Notes: generated by a model from the sequence alone, not told the origin. Counted from the first letter of the stretch, positions 41,504 to 50,379 are shown. The stretch: 64,000 bases of DNA from Streptomyces fagopyri (GCF_009498275.1 NZ_CP045643.1:5766001-5830000), one strand, 5' to 3'. Made by a program: numbers and translations.

Positions 41504-42946
41504 ATGAAGACTCCGGTATTCGAGGAATTCGATCCCGCGAGTGACTGCGATTGCCCCGGATGCGTGCGTCAACGGCGTTTTACGACTCCTTCCGTGCCCT
41601 CGGGGCCGGTCGGCCGCCCGGCGGCGCGCAAGGCCCTGGTGATCGCCGCGGCGGCGGGCGCGGTCCTGGTCGCGGTCCCGTCGGTGCCCGCCCTGGCCGC
41701 CGCGCACGGACCCGCCCGGCCGGGCGACCCCGCAGATGGCGAGCCCGACACGCCGCAGGGCAGCGAGGCGCCGCTGCATGGGCAGGCCACCGGTCCGGCG
41801 AAGCAGGGGACGGGGGCCCCCGCCACCACCCGCGCGGCGATCATCAACCGGGCGAAGAAGTGGATCACCGCGCAGGTGCCGTACAGCATGAGCGCGTACT
41901 GGTCGGACGGATACCGGCAGGACTGCTCCGGATTCGTCTCGATGGCATGGAATCTTCCGGGAAACGAATGGACGGGCAGTCTCGACACGTTCGGCGTACG
42001 TATTTCCCGCGATCAGCTGCAACCCGGCGACATTCTTCTCTTCCACAATCCGGCGGATCCCCAGAACGGTTCGCACGTCGTTCTTTTCGGTGGCTGGACG
42101 GACTACACGCACACCTATTACATCGCTTACGAACAGACCCGCCCGCACACCCGCCGGCAGTCCACGCCGTACGCGTACTGGAGCAACTCGAGCCACTATC
42201 TGCCCTACCGGCACAAGGGGGTGACCGACGGCGCGGGCGGCGCGGCGCCCTCGGTACCGGGTACCAAGGCCGCCCCCTTCCCGGGCACGTCCGCCTTCGG
42301 CCCCGGTGCGAACAACGCGTACGTCACCCAGCTGGGCCGGCTCCTGGTGGACCGGGGCGGGCGCCGCTTCTACACCTCGGGGCCGGGGCCGCGCTGGTCG
42401 AACGCGGACCGGCGGGCCACCCAGGCGTTCCAGCTCGCCCAGGGCTGGAAGGGGAAGGGCGCGGACGGGCTGCCGGGTCCGCTGACCTGGTCGTACCTGG
42501 TGGAGAAGAAGGGCAGGGACATTCCACCGGCGGCGGGGACGACGAGCACGGCGGGCACGGCGAGCACGACGGGCACGGCGAGCACGACGGGCACGGCGAG
42601 CACCGTGGGGACGGCGAGCACCGTGGGGACGGCGAGCACGGTGAGCGCCGCGAGCACTCCGATCACAGGGAACACCGCGGGGGCCGGTGGGGCGCCGGCC
42701 GCTGTCGTTCCCGGCTTTCCCGGGCGGGGGGCGTTCCGGCCGGGTGCGCACAACGCGTACGTCACCCTGCTCGGGAAGCAGCTGGTCAAGAAGGGTTTCG
42801 GCGCCTACTACACGACGGGCCCCGGGCCGGACTGGGGCGAGTCGGACCGGCGCGCCGTCGAGGCCTTCCAGCGAACGCAGGGCTGGCGGGGCGGTACGGC
42901 GAACGGCTATCCGGGTCCGGAGACCTGGCGGCGGGTCTTCTCGTGA
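41504..42946 (+). CDS. Secreted NlpC/P60 peptidase with two peptidoglycan-binding repeats
   Basis: 480 residues from ATG 41504 with GAGGGG upstream. An unusual N-terminus SDCDCPGCVRQRR precedes the membrane/signal segment at about 43-66. The NlpC/P60 domain has Cys141 (RQDCSGFVSMAWN) and His191 (NGSHVVLFGGW), consistent with cell-wall endopeptidase activity. Two similar wall-binding modules follow (about 255-335 and 410-480), each AF(G/R)PGA.NAYVT.LG..LV...G then YT.GPGP.W...DRRA..AFQ..QGW. They are joined by a Thr/Ser/Ala-rich linker coded by an 18-bp minisatellite. It follows the tRNA divergently; location next to the csl locus suggests wall remodelling in hyphae. Confidence 0.87.
   Translation: MKTPVFEEFDPASDCDCPGCVRQRRFTTPSVPSGPVGRPAARKALVIAAAAGAVLVAVPSVPALAAAHGPARPGDPADGEPDTPQGSEAPLHGQATGPAKQGTGAPATTRAAIINRAKKWITAQVPYSMSAYWSDGYRQDCSGFVSMAWNLPGNEWTGSLDTFGVRISRDQLQPGDILLFHNPADPQNGSHVVLFGGWTDYTHTYYIAYEQTRPHTRRQSTPYAYWSNSSHYLPYRHKGVTDGAGGAAPSVPGTKAAPFPGTSAFGPGANNAYVTQLGRLLVDRGGRRFYTSGPGPRWSNADRRATQAFQLAQGWKGKGADGLPGPLTWSYLVEKKGRDIPPAAGTTSTAGTASTTGTASTTGTASTVGTASTVGTASTVSAASTPITGNTAGAGGAPAAVVPGFPGRGAFRPGAHNAYVTLLGKQLVKKGFGAYYTTGPGPDWGESDRRAVEAFQRTQGWRGGTANGYPGPETWRRVFS
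42540..42645. repeat. 18-bp minisatellite coding for GTAST(T/V) linker
   Basis: Five to six tandem units of about 18 bp, each encoding Gly-Thr-Ala-Ser-Thr-(Thr/Val), in the linker between the two wall-binding modules. Confidence 0.9.
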
Positions 42947-43086
42947 GCGGGCCCCCGGAGCGGCCCGGAACCCGGGCGCGGCGCAGGTCCCCGAGTCGTC
43001 ACGGGGGTCCCTGACGGAGCCGCACGGCCCGCGGTCCCGACGCGGCCCGTGATCGCACTTCCACGCGCGGAGGCATGGAGGCAGGT

Positions 43087-44277
43087 ATGACTTCGACCAC
43101 TTCACCCACCCCGGATCCCGAGGGGGGTCCGGACACCGGCGCCATCCGGTCCGCCCGGCTCATCCACAACGAGGCGACCACCGAGATCCCGGTCCACCTG
43201 CTCTTCCGGGACGAGGCGGACGCGGTGCCGGTGCCGCTCGCGCCCTCCGCCGCGGAGCGGCCGCCGGACACCACCGTCCCGCTGCGGGCGCGGGTGGCGA
43301 AGGGGGAGCGTGAACCGTCACGGGCGCGCCGGCTCGTTTCGGGCCGGGCCGCGCGCCCGGTGCCGGAGGTCGATCCCGATCTGGTGGAGCGGCCCGCGCG
43401 GGTCCTGCCCGCGGTGGCGGGGGTGCTCGCCGGGGCCTGCGGGGTGGCCGGATGTGTCCTCACCACCTGGTGGGCGGGGTCGCTGCCGTCGGCCGCGGGA
43501 CACGCGCTCGGGCTGCCCGGACACGCGGGTGGCGGGCTCGGGCCCGCGCAGCTGGGCGCGTACGCCGGAGCGGGCGCCCTCGGCCTGTTCGGCTTCGGCG
43601 GTCTGGCCCGCGGCCGGACCGGGCGGGCCTGGGTGCTCGGTCTCTTCGGCGGCTACCGCGGCACGGTCCGGCGCACCGGCCTGATGTGGATCAACCCGCT
43701 GGTGATCCGGCGCCGGGCCGACGTACGGCTGCGGCACTGGCGCAGCGAGCCGATGTCGGTGGTCGACGGGAACGGGGTGGCGCTGCGGGTGGTGGTGCTC
43801 GTCGTGTGGCGGATCAAGGACACCGCGCGGGCCGTGCTCGGGGTCGAGGACCATGAGACGTATCTGCGTGAGTGCGTGGAGGCGGCGCTGTCGAGGGTGC
43901 TCACGCGGCTGCCGGCGGACCTGCCGCCCTCGGTGGTCAAGGACGTGACCCTGCGCAACACCGACGCGGTCGCCGAGGCACTGACCGGGCAGGTGGCCGA
44001 GGACACGGCACCGGTCGGGCTGGAGGTGTTCTCGGCGCAGCCGACCCGGATCGAGTACGCGCCCGAGATCGCCGCCGTGATGCAGCGTCACCGGATCGCC
44101 GCCCTGGACGCCCGGCACCGCGACTCCGTGCTCGACTCCGTGGTCGACTCGGTCGAGGACACGGTGACCCGGCTGACCCTGCGCGGTCTGGTCGAGCTCG
44201 ACGACTACGAACGCAAGGCACTGGTGAAGGACCTGACGGTGGCGTTCTGCACCGGGCGCGGGGAGGGCTCGTCGTGA
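43087..44277 (+). CDS. SPFH/Band 7 domain membrane protein
   Basis: 396 residues from ATG 43087 (GGAGG five bases upstream; ATG 43075 is too close to its own GGAGG). A long polar N-terminus is followed by two hydrophobic segments (about 100-125 and 152-170) and then an SPFH domain: GTVRRTGLMWINPLVIRRRADVRL, VALRVVVLVVWRIKDTARAVLGVEDHETYLRE and VGLEVFSAQPTRIEYAPEIAAVM. SPFH proteins organise membrane microdomains and protease complexes. The order NlpC/P60, SPFH, LPMO beside cslA is, as I recall, conserved in Streptomyces. Confidence 0.85.
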   Translation: MTSTTSPTPDPEGGPDTGAIRSARLIHNEATTEIPVHLLFRDEADAVPVPLAPSAAERPPDTTVPLRARVAKGEREPSRARRLVSGRAARPVPEVDPDLVERPARVLPAVAGVLAGACGVAGCVLTTWWAGSLPSAAGHALGLPGHAGGGLGPAQLGAYAGAGALGLFGFGGLARGRTGRAWVLGLFGGYRGTVRRTGLMWINPLVIRRRADVRLRHWRSEPMSVVDGNGVALRVVVLVVWRIKDTARAVLGVEDHETYLRECVEAALSRVLTRLPADLPPSVVKDVTLRNTDAVAEALTGQVAEDTAPVGLEVFSAQPTRIEYAPEIAAVMQRHRIAALDARHRDSVLDSVVDSVEDTVTRLTLRGLVELDDYERKALVKDLTVAFCTGRGEGSS

Positions 44278-44286
44278 GCGTGTGTG

Positions 44287-44302
44287 ATTGGTCTGGACAT
44301 GT
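44287..44302 (+). promoter_or_regulatory. DasR-type operator (dre), site 1
   Basis: Core TTGGTCTGGAC within a 16-bp site matching about 11 of 16 positions of the dre consensus ACTGGTCTAGACCACT. It lies 95 bp upstream of the LPMO gene. Confidence 0.65.
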
Positions 44303-44326
44303 TCAAGAAGGCGCAATAATCTGTGA

Positions 44327-44342
44327 CTTGGTCTAGACCTGA
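44327..44342 (+). promoter_or_regulatory. DasR-type operator (dre), site 2
   Basis: Contains the perfect palindrome GGTCTAGACC and the core TTGGTCTAGACC. It lies 40 bp from site 1 and 55 bp before the LPMO ATG. DasR represses chitin-related genes until N-acetylglucosamine metabolites accumulate. Confidence 0.78.
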
Positions 44343-44396
44343 AAAACGCGCGCACGGCTCACGAGAACCTCCCCCACGTCCTCCAGGAGCGGCAGC

Positions 44397-45020
44397 ATGC
44401 GCATACGGACGACCAGGAACAACGCCAAGTGGTACGCGGCCGTCGTCGGCCTCGCCACCGCGGGCACCTTCGTGCTCTCCACCGGCAGTGCCGGCGCCCA
44501 TGGCTACACCGACCAGCCCCTCAGCCGGCAGAAGATGTGCGCCAGCGGCGGCACCGTCGCCAACTGCGGTGACATCCAGTGGGAACCCCAGAGCGTCGAG
44601 GGTCCCAAGGGCTTCCCGGCGGCGGGCCCCGCCGACGGCCGGATCTGTTCCGCGAACCACACCAACTTCGGCCAGCTCGACCAGCCCAAGACCCCCTCGG
44701 GCGGCGCCTGGCCCACGACCAGGGTCACCGGCGGCCAGAACTACTCCTTCCGCTGGCAGTTCACGGCCGTGCACGCGACGACCGACTTCAAGTACTACGT
44801 CACCAAGCCCGGCTGGAACCAGAACCACGCGCTGACCCGGGCCGACCTGAACACCACACCGTTCCTGACGGTGCCCTACAACGGCCAGCGCCCGCCGTCC
44901 ACCCTCTCCCACTCCGGCACCCTGCCCAGCGGTCTGAGCGGGCACCACGTCATCCTCGGCGTGTGGACGATCGCCGACACCGCGAACGCGTTCTACTCGT
45001 GCGCGGACGTCACGTTCTGA
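44397..45020 (+). CDS. AA10 lytic polysaccharide monooxygenase (chitin/cellulose-active)
   Basis: 207 residues. The signal peptide ends STGSAGA, leaving His35 as the mature N-terminus (HGYTDQPLSR). This N-terminal His and His126 (FTAVHATTDF) form the copper histidine brace; FYSCADVTF gives the axial aromatic. A single-domain enzyme without a carbohydrate-binding module. LPMOs cleave crystalline chitin or cellulose oxidatively using copper and peroxide. AGGAG precedes ATG 44397. The two dre sites upstream imply DasR control. Proximity to the copper oxidase GlxA, which generates peroxide, is suggestive of cooperation at the tip glycan. Confidence 0.93.
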   Translation: MRIRTTRNNAKWYAAVVGLATAGTFVLSTGSAGAHGYTDQPLSRQKMCASGGTVANCGDIQWEPQSVEGPKGFPAAGPADGRICSANHTNFGQLDQPKTPSGGAWPTTRVTGGQNYSFRWQFTAVHATTDFKYYVTKPGWNQNHALTRADLNTTPFLTVPYNGQRPPSTLSHSGTLPSGLSGHHVILGVWTIADTANAFYSCADVTF

Positions 45021-45085
45021 AGGCACCGAATCCCCACCCGGATGTTCTGAGCCTCCCTTGAGGCGCCGGTCCACCCCCCACGGGT

Positions 45086-45136
45086 AGGTTCCACGCACGT
45101 CGCCATGACCATGACGGCGTGCGTGGAGCCGAACCT
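45086..45136. terminator. Possible hairpin terminator after LPMO
   Basis: TCCACGCACG pairs with CGTGCGTGGA, with outer AGGTT/AACCT pairing. It lies between the LPMO gene and the next start, so it could also act as a leader structure for the latter. Confidence 0.5.
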
Positions 45137-45154
45137 GACACACGGGGGTTTGTC

Positions 45155-45661
45155 ATGGACGTCCTTGTCTGCGTCTTCTACGTCGTGCCCGCGCTGATCA
45201 TGGCCGGGGCGACCCTCACGGCGGTCACGGTGGTGCACCGGTCGCGGGCCATGGGCCGGGCGTGGAACAGCGGGCTGACCGCGGAGGCGCGCTGTCTGCG
45301 CTCGTACACGACGATCAGTGGCGGCGGTGACACCTCCGTGTCCACGACGCTGCACCATGTGTACGAGTTCACGACGCGCGACGGCCGCACGATCCGTGTC
45401 GAGGAGTCGAACGGTCCGGCGACGGTCGTCGAGGGCGACATCGTGACCGTCCACTACACCGCCGAGCGTCCACAGCGGGCCACGGCCCACGCGCCGCAAC
45501 GGGGACTGCTCGCGGCGGGCACGGTCTTCGTCGTGGTCTTCTGCGCGGTGGTCGTCCTCATCTGCGCCGGCTTCATCGTGGGCTTCCACGAGTTCTCGTC
45601 GGCGTGGGACTCGGCCTGGAAGGCGCAGGGGTGGTCCGAGGCCACGGGACTCCCTTTCTGA
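45155..45661 (+). CDS. DUF3592-type membrane protein
   Basis: 168 residues from ATG 45155. A first membrane segment (VLVCVFYVVPALIMAGATLTAV), then an extracytoplasmic beta domain of about 80 residues (AEARCLRSYTTI..., VYEFTTRDGRTIRVEESNGPATVVEGDIVTVHYTAERPQ) and a second membrane segment (LAAGTVFVVVFCAVVVLICAGFIVGF). The ‘GDxVTVxYxxxxP’ pattern is the DUF3592 signature. Function unknown. Confidence 0.78.
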   Translation: MDVLVCVFYVVPALIMAGATLTAVTVVHRSRAMGRAWNSGLTAEARCLRSYTTISGGGDTSVSTTLHHVYEFTTRDGRTIRVEESNGPATVVEGDIVTVHYTAERPQRATAHAPQRGLLAAGTVFVVVFCAVVVLICAGFIVGFHEFSSAWDSAWKAQGWSEATGLPF

Positions 45662-45674
45662 CGAGGCGTCAATT

Positions 45675-47357
45675 ATGGTGCGCGCCATGGGGTTCATGAG
45701 GCGCACCGTCGCGGAACTCGTGAGGGAGCGGTGGGGCGACCACCGGCCGGGGTTGTGGTTCGAGGGGCGGGTCCTGAGCCACCACCAGGTGACGGCGGGC
45801 GCGGCGGCGCGCGCCGCGCTCCTCGCCGACCTGCTGCCGACGGGCGCCGAGCCGCACGTCGGCGTCCTGCTCGACAACACCCCCGAGTATCCGATGTGGT
45901 TGAGCGCCGCGGCCCTGGCGGGGGCCGCCGTCGCGGGGATCAACCCGACCCGCCGCGGCCCCGAACTGGCCCGCGACATCCTGCACACCGAGTGCCGGGT
46001 GCTGGTCACCGAGCGCATCCACCTGCCCCTCCTGGCCGGCCTCGAACTGCCCGGTGTCCGCGTCCTGGTGACCGACACCGAGGAGTACGCCGACCTCCTT
46101 ACGGCCTACGAGGGGGCACGGCCCGAAGCGGGATCGGTCTCGCCGGACGACCGCCTGCTGCTCTACTTCACCTCCGGCTCGACCGGCGCCCCCAAGGCCG
46201 CGATCTGCACCCAGGGCCGGCTGGCCGCCGCGGGGAGCTCGCTGGTCGACCACTTCGGGGTGCGCCCGCAGGACACGCACTACATCTGCATGCCGATGTT
46301 CCACGGCAACGCGGTGATCGCCGACTGGGCGCCCGCACTGGCCGCGGGCGCCCGGATCGCGCTCCGGCGCCGCTTCTCGGCCTCGGGCTTCCTGCCGGAC
46401 GTACGGGCCTGCGGAGCGACCTACTTCACGTACGTGGGCCGTGCCGTGCAGTACCTGCTGGCCACGCCCGCCCGTCCCGACGACCGGGACAACCCCTTGC
46501 GGACGGGGTTCGGCACGGAGGCCGGCGCGGTCGACGCGGCCGCCTTCGAACAGCGCTTCGGGGTGCGGCTGGTGGAGGGATACGGCTCCTCGGAGGGCGG
46601 GGCCGCGATCCAGCGCACACCCGGCACCCCGGCCGGCGCGATCGGCCGGCCGGCGCCGGGCGACGACCTCGCCGTGGTCGACCCGCAGACCCGTACCGAA
46701 TGCCCCGCGGCCGTCTTCGGCCCGGACGGCCTACTGCTCAACGGGAGCGCGGCGATAGGGGAACTGGTGAACCGCGGAGCCAACCCCTTCGAGGGCTACT
46801 GGCGCAACCCGGCCGCCGATCTGGCCCGGCGACGCGACGGCTGGTACTGGACGGGCGACCTCTTCTACCGCGACCGCGCCGGCTTCCTCTACTTCGCGGG
46901 CCGTGCGGACGACCGACTGCGCGTGGACAGCGAGAACCTCGCCGCCGCGATGATCGAGAACATCCTCGCCCGCTACCGGGGCGCGGCGGCCGTCGCGGTC
47001 TACGCGGTGCCGGACCCGGTGGCGGGGGACCAGGTGATGGCGACGCTGGCGCCGCGCGAGGGTGTCCCCTTCGACCCGCGCGCCTTCGCCGCGTTCCTGG
47101 CCGGGCAGCCCGACCTGGGGACCAAGATGGCGCCCCGCTTCGTGCGGATCGTGGAGCGGATGCCGGTCACCGCCACCAACAAGATCCACCGGGCGGCCCT
47201 GCGGCGCGCGGGCTTCCGCTGTGATGAACCGGTGTGGTGGCGGCCGGCCGGTGAGCCGGACTACCGCCGGTTCGGGCCGGCGGACGAGCGGGGACTGCTG
47301 ACCGAGTACCGGGCACGGGGGCGCGAGGGCCTGCTGCCGGCGACGACGCGGGGCTGA
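45675..47357 (+). CDS. Acyl-CoA synthetase (ANL superfamily)
   Basis: 560 residues from ATG 45675 (GAGG eight bases upstream; ATG 45687 is possible). Adenylation motifs: P-loop LLLYFTSGSTGAPKAAI, EGYGSSEGGAAI (A5), GWYWTGDLFYRDRAGFLYFAGRADDRLRVDSENL (A7-A8) and the C-terminal Lys in MPVTATNKIHRAAL. It should activate a fatty or aryl acid to its CoA thioester. Compared with FadD it has little sign of a membrane segment. It stands alone, so the substrate cannot be inferred from neighbours. Confidence 0.88.
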   Translation: MVRAMGFMRRTVAELVRERWGDHRPGLWFEGRVLSHHQVTAGAAARAALLADLLPTGAEPHVGVLLDNTPEYPMWLSAAALAGAAVAGINPTRRGPELARDILHTECRVLVTERIHLPLLAGLELPGVRVLVTDTEEYADLLTAYEGARPEAGSVSPDDRLLLYFTSGSTGAPKAAICTQGRLAAAGSSLVDHFGVRPQDTHYICMPMFHGNAVIADWAPALAAGARIALRRRFSASGFLPDVRACGATYFTYVGRAVQYLLATPARPDDRDNPLRTGFGTEAGAVDAAAFEQRFGVRLVEGYGSSEGGAAIQRTPGTPAGAIGRPAPGDDLAVVDPQTRTECPAAVFGPDGLLLNGSAAIGELVNRGANPFEGYWRNPAADLARRRDGWYWTGDLFYRDRAGFLYFAGRADDRLRVDSENLAAAMIENILARYRGAAAVAVYAVPDPVAGDQVMATLAPREGVPFDPRAFAAFLAGQPDLGTKMAPRFVRIVERMPVTATNKIHRAALRRAGFRCDEPVWWRPAGEPDYRRFGPADERGLLTEYRARGREGLLPATTRG

Positions 47358-48062
47358 AGTCCCCTCGGATCCCCCCTCGTTCCGGCGGTGTGTACCGGTC
47401 TGTCCGCACGGCCGGCGGGGGTCGCGGGGAGGTCTCGGGCGACGGAGGAGTCCCCGCCGCCCGACAGGGGGAGGATGCACCCGGACACCCGTGTCGCCCG
47501 TGCCGAGGACGACGCCGCACCGAGGAGAGCCGAGGGAAGAGGGAACATGCGTCACCCCACCCGGGTCGTGGAGACCGATGCCGCGGGCGGACTCCAGCCA
47601 CATTCTTGTCATGCCCCTGTTAATCGTGGTGCCGGACGGGCCACCGCTGACCGGGGCGCCGGCCGCGGCGCCCGCGGTCCTGGGTGCGGGTGGGGAGAGG
47701 GCGGGCCGTGCGAACGGCAGCCGTCGCGACGGCGCGGGAGCGTTCGGCGCCCGAGGCCGGGGGCCGGAGCGCGGCCCGCCCGTGTCCCGCGGTGACCCCT
47801 CCCGCGGCCCCGCGCGCGGCGGTCCGACGCGGGCCACCGCGCCCTCCCCCTCAGGTGCCCGCCGGTCCGCGGTACCCCGCCACGACCCGGGAGTTCCCCG
47901 ACCACCCGAGCCCCCTCGCGCTCCCCCCTCCCCCCTCCCCCCTCCCCCCTCCCCCCTTCTCCGTCCTCCGTCGTTCCGTCCTCCGAATCGTGCACTCGGC
48001 CGGACGGCCCCGCCGACCGCTCCACAACCCTCGTCAGTCCTTCCCGAAAGGCGTGAGCGCCC
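47358..48062. other. 700-bp intergenic region with polypyrimidine tract
   Basis: No frame shows a ribosome site plus convincing Streptomyces codon bias. The region includes a run of C-rich pyrimidine at 47931-47962 (CTCCCCC repeats), whose opposite strand could form G-quadruplex or triplex DNA. GAAAGG near 48047 serves the next gene. Confidence 0.55.
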
Positions 48063-49355
48063 ATGTCCCCCACGCATGACCGCAGTCACAGCGACGATCT
48101 GCTGTCCTTCGTCCGCTCCAGCCCCTCGCCCTACCACGTGGTCGCGAACGCGGCCCAGCGCCTGGAGAAGGCGGGCTTCCAGGAGCTGCGCGAGACGGAC
48201 GACTGGGCGGCCGGCGCCGAGGGCGGCCGGTACGTCGTCCGCGCGGGAGCGCTGCTCGCCTGGTACGTCCCCGAGGGCGCTCCCGCCCGCACGCCGTTCC
48301 GGATCGTCGGCGCCCACACCGACTCCCCGAACCTGCGGATCAAGCCCGAACCGGACACCGGCACGGCGGGCTGGCGGCAGATCGCCGTGGAGGTCTACGG
48401 CGGTGTGCCCTTCAACACCTGGCTGGACCGGGACCTCGGCATCTCCGGGCGGCTGATGATGCGGGACGGCTCCAGCCGTCTCGTCCGCGTCGACCGGCCG
48501 CTGCTACGGGTCCCGCAGCTCGCCATCCACCTCGACGGCGGTGTCAACGACGGTGTCGCGCTGGACCCGCAGCGCCACCTCACCCCGCTGTGGGGGCTCG
48601 GCGGTGCCCGGCCCGGCGCCCTGCTCGGCCGTGTCGCCGACGAGGCCGACGCCGACGTCGCCGACATCCTCGGCTGGGACCTGATGCTGCACGACATCCA
48701 GCCGCCCGGCTACCTCGGCGCGGACGAGGAGTTCCTCGTCTCCTCCCGCCTCGACAACCAGATCTCCGTGCACGCGGGCATCACCGCGCTGGTCGCCGCC
48801 GCCGGCGCCGCCCGGCCGCCCGCGTACGTCCCCGTGCTCGCCGCCTTCGACCACGAGGAGGTCGGCAGCGGCTCCTGGTCCGGGGCCCAGGGGCCGCTGC
48901 TGGAACGGGTGCTGAGCCGGTCCGTCGGCGCGCGCGGCGGCAGCGCCGAGGACTTCCACCGGGCCCTCGCCGGCGGCTTCTGCGTCTCCGCCGACATGTC
49001 GCACGCCGTCCACCCCAACTACGCCGAACGCCACGACCCGGACCACCACCCGCTGCCCAACGGGGGCCCCGTCGTCAAGGTCAACGTCAACCAGCGGTAC
49101 GCCACCGACGGCACCGGGGTCGCCGTCTTCGCCGCGGCCTGCGAGCGGGCGGCGGTGCCCTGGCAGCCGTTCGTCTCCCACAACGCCATACCGTGCGGGA
49201 CCTCGATCGGACCGATCACCTCGGCCCGGCTCGGCGTCCCCACGGTCGACGTGGGCGTACCCGGGCTGTCGATGCACTCCGCCCGCGAACTGTGCGGGGC
49301 GAAGGACCCCGGTCTGCTGGCCCGGGTGCTGACCGAGTTCGTCACGGCGGGCTGA
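48063..49355 (+). CDS. apeB: M18-family aminopeptidase
   Basis: 430 residues from ATG 48063. M18 metal and catalytic motifs: FRIVGAHTDSPNLRIKP (first zinc His and its Asp), SRLDNQISVHAGI (bridging Asp), FDHEEVGSGSWSGAQGP (Glu pair) and, near the end, VGVPGLSMHSARELCG (last zinc His). Aspartyl-type aminopeptidases remove N-terminal acidic residues from peptides in the cytosol. The length is right for the family and no residue is missing. Confidence 0.92.
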   Translation: MSPTHDRSHSDDLLSFVRSSPSPYHVVANAAQRLEKAGFQELRETDDWAAGAEGGRYVVRAGALLAWYVPEGAPARTPFRIVGAHTDSPNLRIKPEPDTGTAGWRQIAVEVYGGVPFNTWLDRDLGISGRLMMRDGSSRLVRVDRPLLRVPQLAIHLDGGVNDGVALDPQRHLTPLWGLGGARPGALLGRVADEADADVADILGWDLMLHDIQPPGYLGADEEFLVSSRLDNQISVHAGITALVAAAGAARPPAYVPVLAAFDHEEVGSGSWSGAQGPLLERVLSRSVGARGGSAEDFHRALAGGFCVSADMSHAVHPNYAERHDPDHHPLPNGGPVVKVNVNQRYATDGTGVAVFAAACERAAVPWQPFVSHNAIPCGTSIGPITSARLGVPTVDVGVPGLSMHSARELCGAKDPGLLARVLTEFVTAG

Positions 49356-49382
49356 GCCCGTCCCCGGCGCCCGGACACGCGT

Positions 49383-49412
49383 GAAGGCCCCCCACTGCTG
49401 TGGAGGGCCTTC
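49383..49412. terminator. Terminator shared by aminopeptidase and tRNA-Lys
   Basis: GAAGGCCCCCCA pairs with TGGAGGGCCTTC around CTGCTG, allowing one mismatch. It lies between the convergent M18 gene and the minus-strand tRNA. Confidence 0.8.
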
Positions 49413-49418
49413 ATTCTG

Positions 49419-49492
49419 TGCGCCGCCAGGGACTCGAACCCCGGACCCGCTGATTAAGAGTCAGCTGCTCTAACCAACTGAGCTAGCGGCGC
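49419..49492 (-). tRNA. tRNA-Lys (CTT anticodon), second copy
   Basis: Same 74-nt sequence as the gene at 41247-41320 on the same strand. TAGTAT at 49534-49539 on the minus strand is a possible -10 box about 42 bp before the 5' end. Confidence 0.95.
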
Positions 49493-49576
49493 ATGACTCC
49501 CGCCTTCCGCTTCCGCGGTCGGCGACGAAAGAAATACTACCTGGTCCGGCGGGGTGCTGCGGACCACCCGGATCGG

Positions 49577-49601
49577 GCCCGCCCTCTGCCGCCGGGCGGG
49601 C
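49577..49601 (-). terminator. Hairpin terminator of the IclR gene
   Basis: GCCCGCCC (49577-49584) pairs with GGGCGGGC (49594-49601), 19 bp beyond the IclR stop. Confidence 0.6.
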
Positions 49602-49620
49602 GGTACGGAGGGGGTGGACC

Positions 49621-50379
49621 CTAGAGGGCGAGCGACACGAGCACCCGGGTCGCCCCGCGGTTCAGGGTGTCCGCCGCCCGGCGCAGCCGGTGGGCGTGCT
49701 CGACCGGGAGGGACAGGGCCAGGCAGCCGACCGAGGAGCCCGCGGTGATGGGTACGGCCGCGCAGACCGTGCCGATCGCGTACTCCTGGAGGTCGAGCAC
49801 CGGCACCGTCGGCGGCTGGGCGTCGAGCCGGGACAGCAGCAGCCGCTCGTCGGTGATGGTGCGCGAGGTGAGGCGGGCCAACCTGTGACGGGAGAGGTGG
49901 TCGCGGCGGGCGTCAAGGTCGAGTTGACCGAGGAGGCTCTTGCCGACGGCGCTGGCGTGGGCCGAGGAACGGAAGTCGACCCATTCGTTGACGGCGGGGG
50001 TCGCCGGGCCCTCGGCGCACTGGGTGACCCGCACCTCGCCGTCGACGTAGCGGCTGATGTAGATCGCGGCGCCGACCGAGTCGCGCAGCCGGTCGATGGT
50101 CTGCTGGAGCTTCTCGCGCAGCGCCAGGTCACGGCCGTGGGCGGAGTCCAGCCGTCCGAGGGCGGCGCCGGCGACGAACACGCCGTCGGTGAGCTGCTCG
50201 ACGTACCCCTCCCGGCGCAGCATCCGCACCAGCGCGGCCAGACGGTCCGGGCCGAGGCGCGTCCTGCGGGCGAGTTCGGCGTCGGTGATGCCGGTGGAGT
50301 GCCGGGCCACCGTCTCCAGGACGCGCAGGGCGTCCTGGGCCGAGTGGTACGGCGCGGTCGGCTCGTTCATCAGCGCCAC
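49621..50379 (-). CDS. IclR-family transcriptional regulator
   Basis: 252 residues from GTG 50379 (AGGGGGA six bases upstream). N-terminal winged helix (ALRVLETVARHSTGITDAELARRTRLGPDRLAALVRMLRREGYVEQ) and C-terminal IclR effector domain (SAHASAVGKSLLGQLDLDARRDHL..., GTVCAAVPITAGSSVGCLALSLP). It precedes the ehu transport operon on the same strand but downstream of it, a common position for an operon regulator. IclR proteins often sense small organic acids, which would suit the neighbouring catabolic genes. Confidence 0.88.
   Translation of the reverse strand: MALMNEPTAPYHSAQDALRVLETVARHSTGITDAELARRTRLGPDRLAALVRMLRREGYVEQLTDGVFVAGAALGRLDSAHGRDLALREKLQQTIDRLRDSVGAAIYISRYVDGEVRVTQCAEGPATPAVNEWVDFRSSAHASAVGKSLLGQLDLDARRDHLSRHRLARLTSRTITDERLLLSRLDAQPPTVPVLDLQEYAIGTVCAAVPITAGSSVGCLALSLPVEHAHRLRRAADTLNRGATRVLVSLAL

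Noticed and set aside
42540..42645. CRISPR array
   Set aside because: Short 18-bp units without unique spacers, in frame within a coding region; no cas genes anywhere in the window.
47491..48456. Several open frames in the gap before the aminopeptidase gene
   Set aside because: No ribosome site, no domain, composition dominated by Pro/Arg from the C-rich tract.
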